This document shows, piece by piece, positions 5,681-7,123 of a DNA stretch of 7,123 bases (within the stretch, counting starts at the first letter, position 1; every line of letters begins with the position of its first letter). The stretch lies in contig JAPOLW010000186.1 of assembly GCA_029976905.1 (NCBI GenBank), forward strand, positions 1 to 7,123, given 5' to 3'. This DNA comes from a bacterium. GTDB taxonomy: Bacteria > Desulfobacterota > Binatia > UBA12015. The notes below the pieces were generated by a model. It was not told the DNA's origin, did no database searches, and was given only the letters and a program-made list of their open reading frames with translations. The translations under genes were made by a program, and so were the position numbers.

Positions 5681-7123
5681 TCACTCCTCCCGGGGCGTCT
5701 CGACGCAGGTGCCGCGTAGGCAAGAGCCGGGTGTGCCGCGGACGTTACACGGCGAGCCATCCTCCACGGGCTCGAACCGACAGCCACTGCTCCCGCCTCC
5801 GATACCCCGGGTACATTGATTGCCGTCGTCGCAACCGCTCGCATCGAGCAGGCAGAAGCCCCCCTGGCAGAGCCCCGACAAAATGCCCAGGTTGCATGCG
5901 GTTCCGTCGGCGATGGGTGTGCTCGTACAGCCTCCTTCGTCGTTGGCCTCGTTTTCGGTGCACGGATTGCCGTCTTCACAGGAGCCGCTCTCCGGGCAGC
6001 CGTCGGTCCCGGCGACGCAGTAGGCCGAGATGGGGCTCGGAAGCAGGGAGACCTGGAAGGCGATGCGCCCGGGGTTGCCGCCCCTCTCGCCGGTCCCCGA
6101 ACCAAAGAAGACGCGTCCGTCGACGACGGTTGCGGGCGAGGCGATCGGTCCGGAACCGGGCATGCTCGCGAGGCGTGCGCCGGTCGCCGTATCGTAGGCC
6201 GTCATGGCTCCTCCGATGGAGCCCATGAAGGCCACGCCCGGGATTGCGGACGTGGGCCCGTAGCTCGGCAGCGCATTCGGGTCGTCCCAAAGCACGCCGC
6301 CGCTGGTTGCGTCGAGCGCCCAGGCGGCTGGCGACTGGGGGTCGTTCAGGTCGACTCCCACGGCGGTGCTGAACAGGACCTTGCCCTCGCCGACCGCGGC
6401 CCTTGCGATGATGCCGCCGATGTCGCCGCCCGGAACGACTTGCGTTTGCCAGTAGGGTTCGATGTTTCCTGTGATTTCGTTTACGCCGTCGCGGTCGAGC
6501 ACATAGTAGGTCCCGTCCTTGATTCCGACGCCCACGACTTCCCGGAGCTCACCTCCGATTTCGATCTCGAAGAGGTTGGGCACGCCGCCGATGCTCAGGT
6601 CGTCGTTGTCGACGTCGCGGGGTCGCCAGCGCCAGACGGGTCTTCCGGAGTCGATGTCGAGGGCGAAGATGGCGGCGTCGTAGGGCGGCATCGGCGGGAA
6701 GGGCTCTGGTGTCTCGGGGTCTTCGTCGGTGTCGCAGTTGCTCGTCGCCGTGAAGATCCGCCGGCGCGCGACGTCGATGGTCGCCGAAGACCAGATGTTG
6801 CCACAAGAGGTGCCGCGCCGGTCGAAGTCACAGCCGCGACGCGTCGAGAAGAAGTCCGCGGGTAGTCCGAGTTCCTCCGCGCTGTGGTAGCCGTCGAATC
6901 TGCGGACCTCATCGTCGGGGTTGGCGAAGCAGGTCGCGGCGGTCTCGACGTCGAAATACCAACGCAGAAAGCCGGTGCGTGCATCGACGGCAAAGAAGCC
7001 GCCCTTGGCGGGCCCGAAGTCGTTGATGTCCATTCCGAAGTAGACGACGCCCTCGAAGACGGCAGGCGAGGACTCGACTTCGTTTCGTTCGGTGGACGAG
7101 TCGCAGTCGGTGCAGCCCGTGCC
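5681..7123 (-). CDS. PQQ-type beta-propeller protein with cysteine-rich C-terminal repeats (5' end outside window)
   Basis: The reading frame is open to the window edge, so the gene starts beyond 7123 and the ATG at 7031-7033 is internal. That codon sits inside a conserved blade (ESSPAVFEGVVYFGMD), which argues against it as the start. The 480 visible residues contain PQQ-propeller blades of the form 'ALD-x-x-[ST]-G-x-x-x-W'. Numbered from the window edge, they include FFAVDARTGFLRWYF (43-57), AIFALDIDSGRPVWRW (151-166), VVGVGIKDGTYYVLDRDG (196-213), AAWALDATSGGVLW (266-279), MTAYDTATGARLA (307-319) and SPATVVDGRVFFGSG (329-343). The pattern IWSSATID ... VPNLF ... VGVGIKDGTYYVLD resembles PQQ alcohol or polyvinyl-alcohol dehydrogenases. 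The cofactor and substrate residues cannot be confirmed without the N-terminus, and a non-enzymatic BamB-like scaffold is also possible. No CxxCH heme motif is visible. After residue 368 the propeller gives way to a cysteine-rich tail. The gene converges on the giant protein gene across a 92-base gap. Export is likely, but the signal peptide is out of view. Confidence 0.9.
   Translation of the reverse strand, partial: GTGCTDCDSSTERNEVESSPAVFEGVVYFGMDINDFGPAKGGFFAVDARTGFLRWYFDVETAATCFANPDDEVRRFDGYHSAEELGLPADFFSTRRGCDFDRRGTSCGNIWSSATIDVARRRIFTATSNCDTDEDPETPEPFPPMPPYDAAIFALDIDSGRPVWRWRPRDVDNDDLSIGGVPNLFEIEIGGELREVVGVGIKDGTYYVLDRDGVNEITGNIEPYWQTQVVPGGDIGGIIARAAVGEGKVLFSTAVGVDLNDPQSPAAWALDATSGGVLWDDPNALPSYGPTSAIPGVAFMGSIGGAMTAYDTATGARLASMPGSGPIASPATVVDGRVFFGSGTGERGGNPGRIAFQVSLLPSPISAYCVAGTDGCPESGSCEDGNPCTENEANDEGGCTSTPIADGTACNLGILSGLCQGGFCLLDASGCDDGNQCTRGIGGGSSGCRFEPVEDGSPCNVRGTPGSCLRGTCVETPREE
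5705..5980 (-). repeat. Two tandem 43-residue cysteine-rich repeats in the propeller protein tail
   Basis: Residues 382-424 (encoded at 5852-5980) and 431-473 (5705-5833) of the visible protein align without much gapping. The shared pattern is C-[ED]-D-G-N-x-C-T, about nine variable residues, G-C-x3-P-x2-D-G-[ST]-x-C-N, then C-x2-G-x-C. Each unit has six cysteines and the repeat pitch is 49 residues. Similar 'DGNPCT ... GC ... DGTxC' modules are frequent in exported proteins of deltaproteobacteria and loosely recall the Dictyostelium CTDC repeat. They probably form disulphide-bonded stalk or binding modules. The repetition is visible; the family link is from memory. Confidence 0.8.

Noticed and set aside
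5816..6865. A 349-codon plus-strand open frame
   Set aside because: It lies antisense to the PQQ-type propeller, whose blade motifs are clear, and its own product shows only Arg/Gly/Val/Asp-rich shadow composition.
7031..7033. ATG as the start of the propeller gene
   Set aside because: The same frame continues without a stop to the window edge, and the preceding residues (ESSPAVFEGVVYFG) belong to a propeller blade, so this Met is internal.
7087..7123. CTDC near the window edge of the propeller protein as a heme-binding site
   Set aside because: The motif is CTDCD, not CxxCH; without the histidine it cannot be called a c-type heme site.

Overview
The window is GC-rich (judged by eye) and holds two protein genes that face each other, plus a short repeat-rich 5' flank. 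Three things point to a deltaproteobacterial-type bacterium (Myxococcota, Binatota or a relative). These are the GC-rich codon use, a large exported cysteine-rich protein with a PKD-like domain, and a beta-propeller protein ending in 'C-[ED]-D-G-N-x-C-T ... D-G-[ST]-x-C' repeats. This placement is an inference from style, because no marker gene is present.

Layout. Positions 1-149 contain no convincing gene. From 49 to 144 there are six copies of a degenerate 10-12 bp unit (consensus TCAGGTAAGGTT). A perfect 16 bp palindrome follows at 209-224. Positions 150-5588 (+) encode one very long protein of 1812 residues. It has a signal peptide, a beta-rich N-terminal region, a Ser/Gly linker, a PKD-like domain, a hydrophobic segment with several long predicted helices, and about 900 residues of cysteine-rich sequence. 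It has 88 cysteines, and I recognise no named family beyond the PKD-like domain. Positions 5589-5680 are a short convergent intergenic gap with a candidate hairpin at 5653-5673. Positions 5681-7123 (-) encode the C-terminal 480 residues of a PQQ-type beta-propeller protein whose 5' end lies outside the window. Its last ~100 residues are two tandem 43-residue cysteine-rich repeats.

How they may relate. The genes are convergent, so they are not an operon, and nothing in the sequence proves a joint function. Both products look disulphide-rich and built for life outside the cytoplasm. The least explained part is the giant protein, a candidate new family. Its start also lies next to, or inside, repeat-like DNA that may have supplied its first codons or its translation signal. 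I found no tRNA, rRNA, CRISPR array, transposase gene, riboswitch or convincing promoter.
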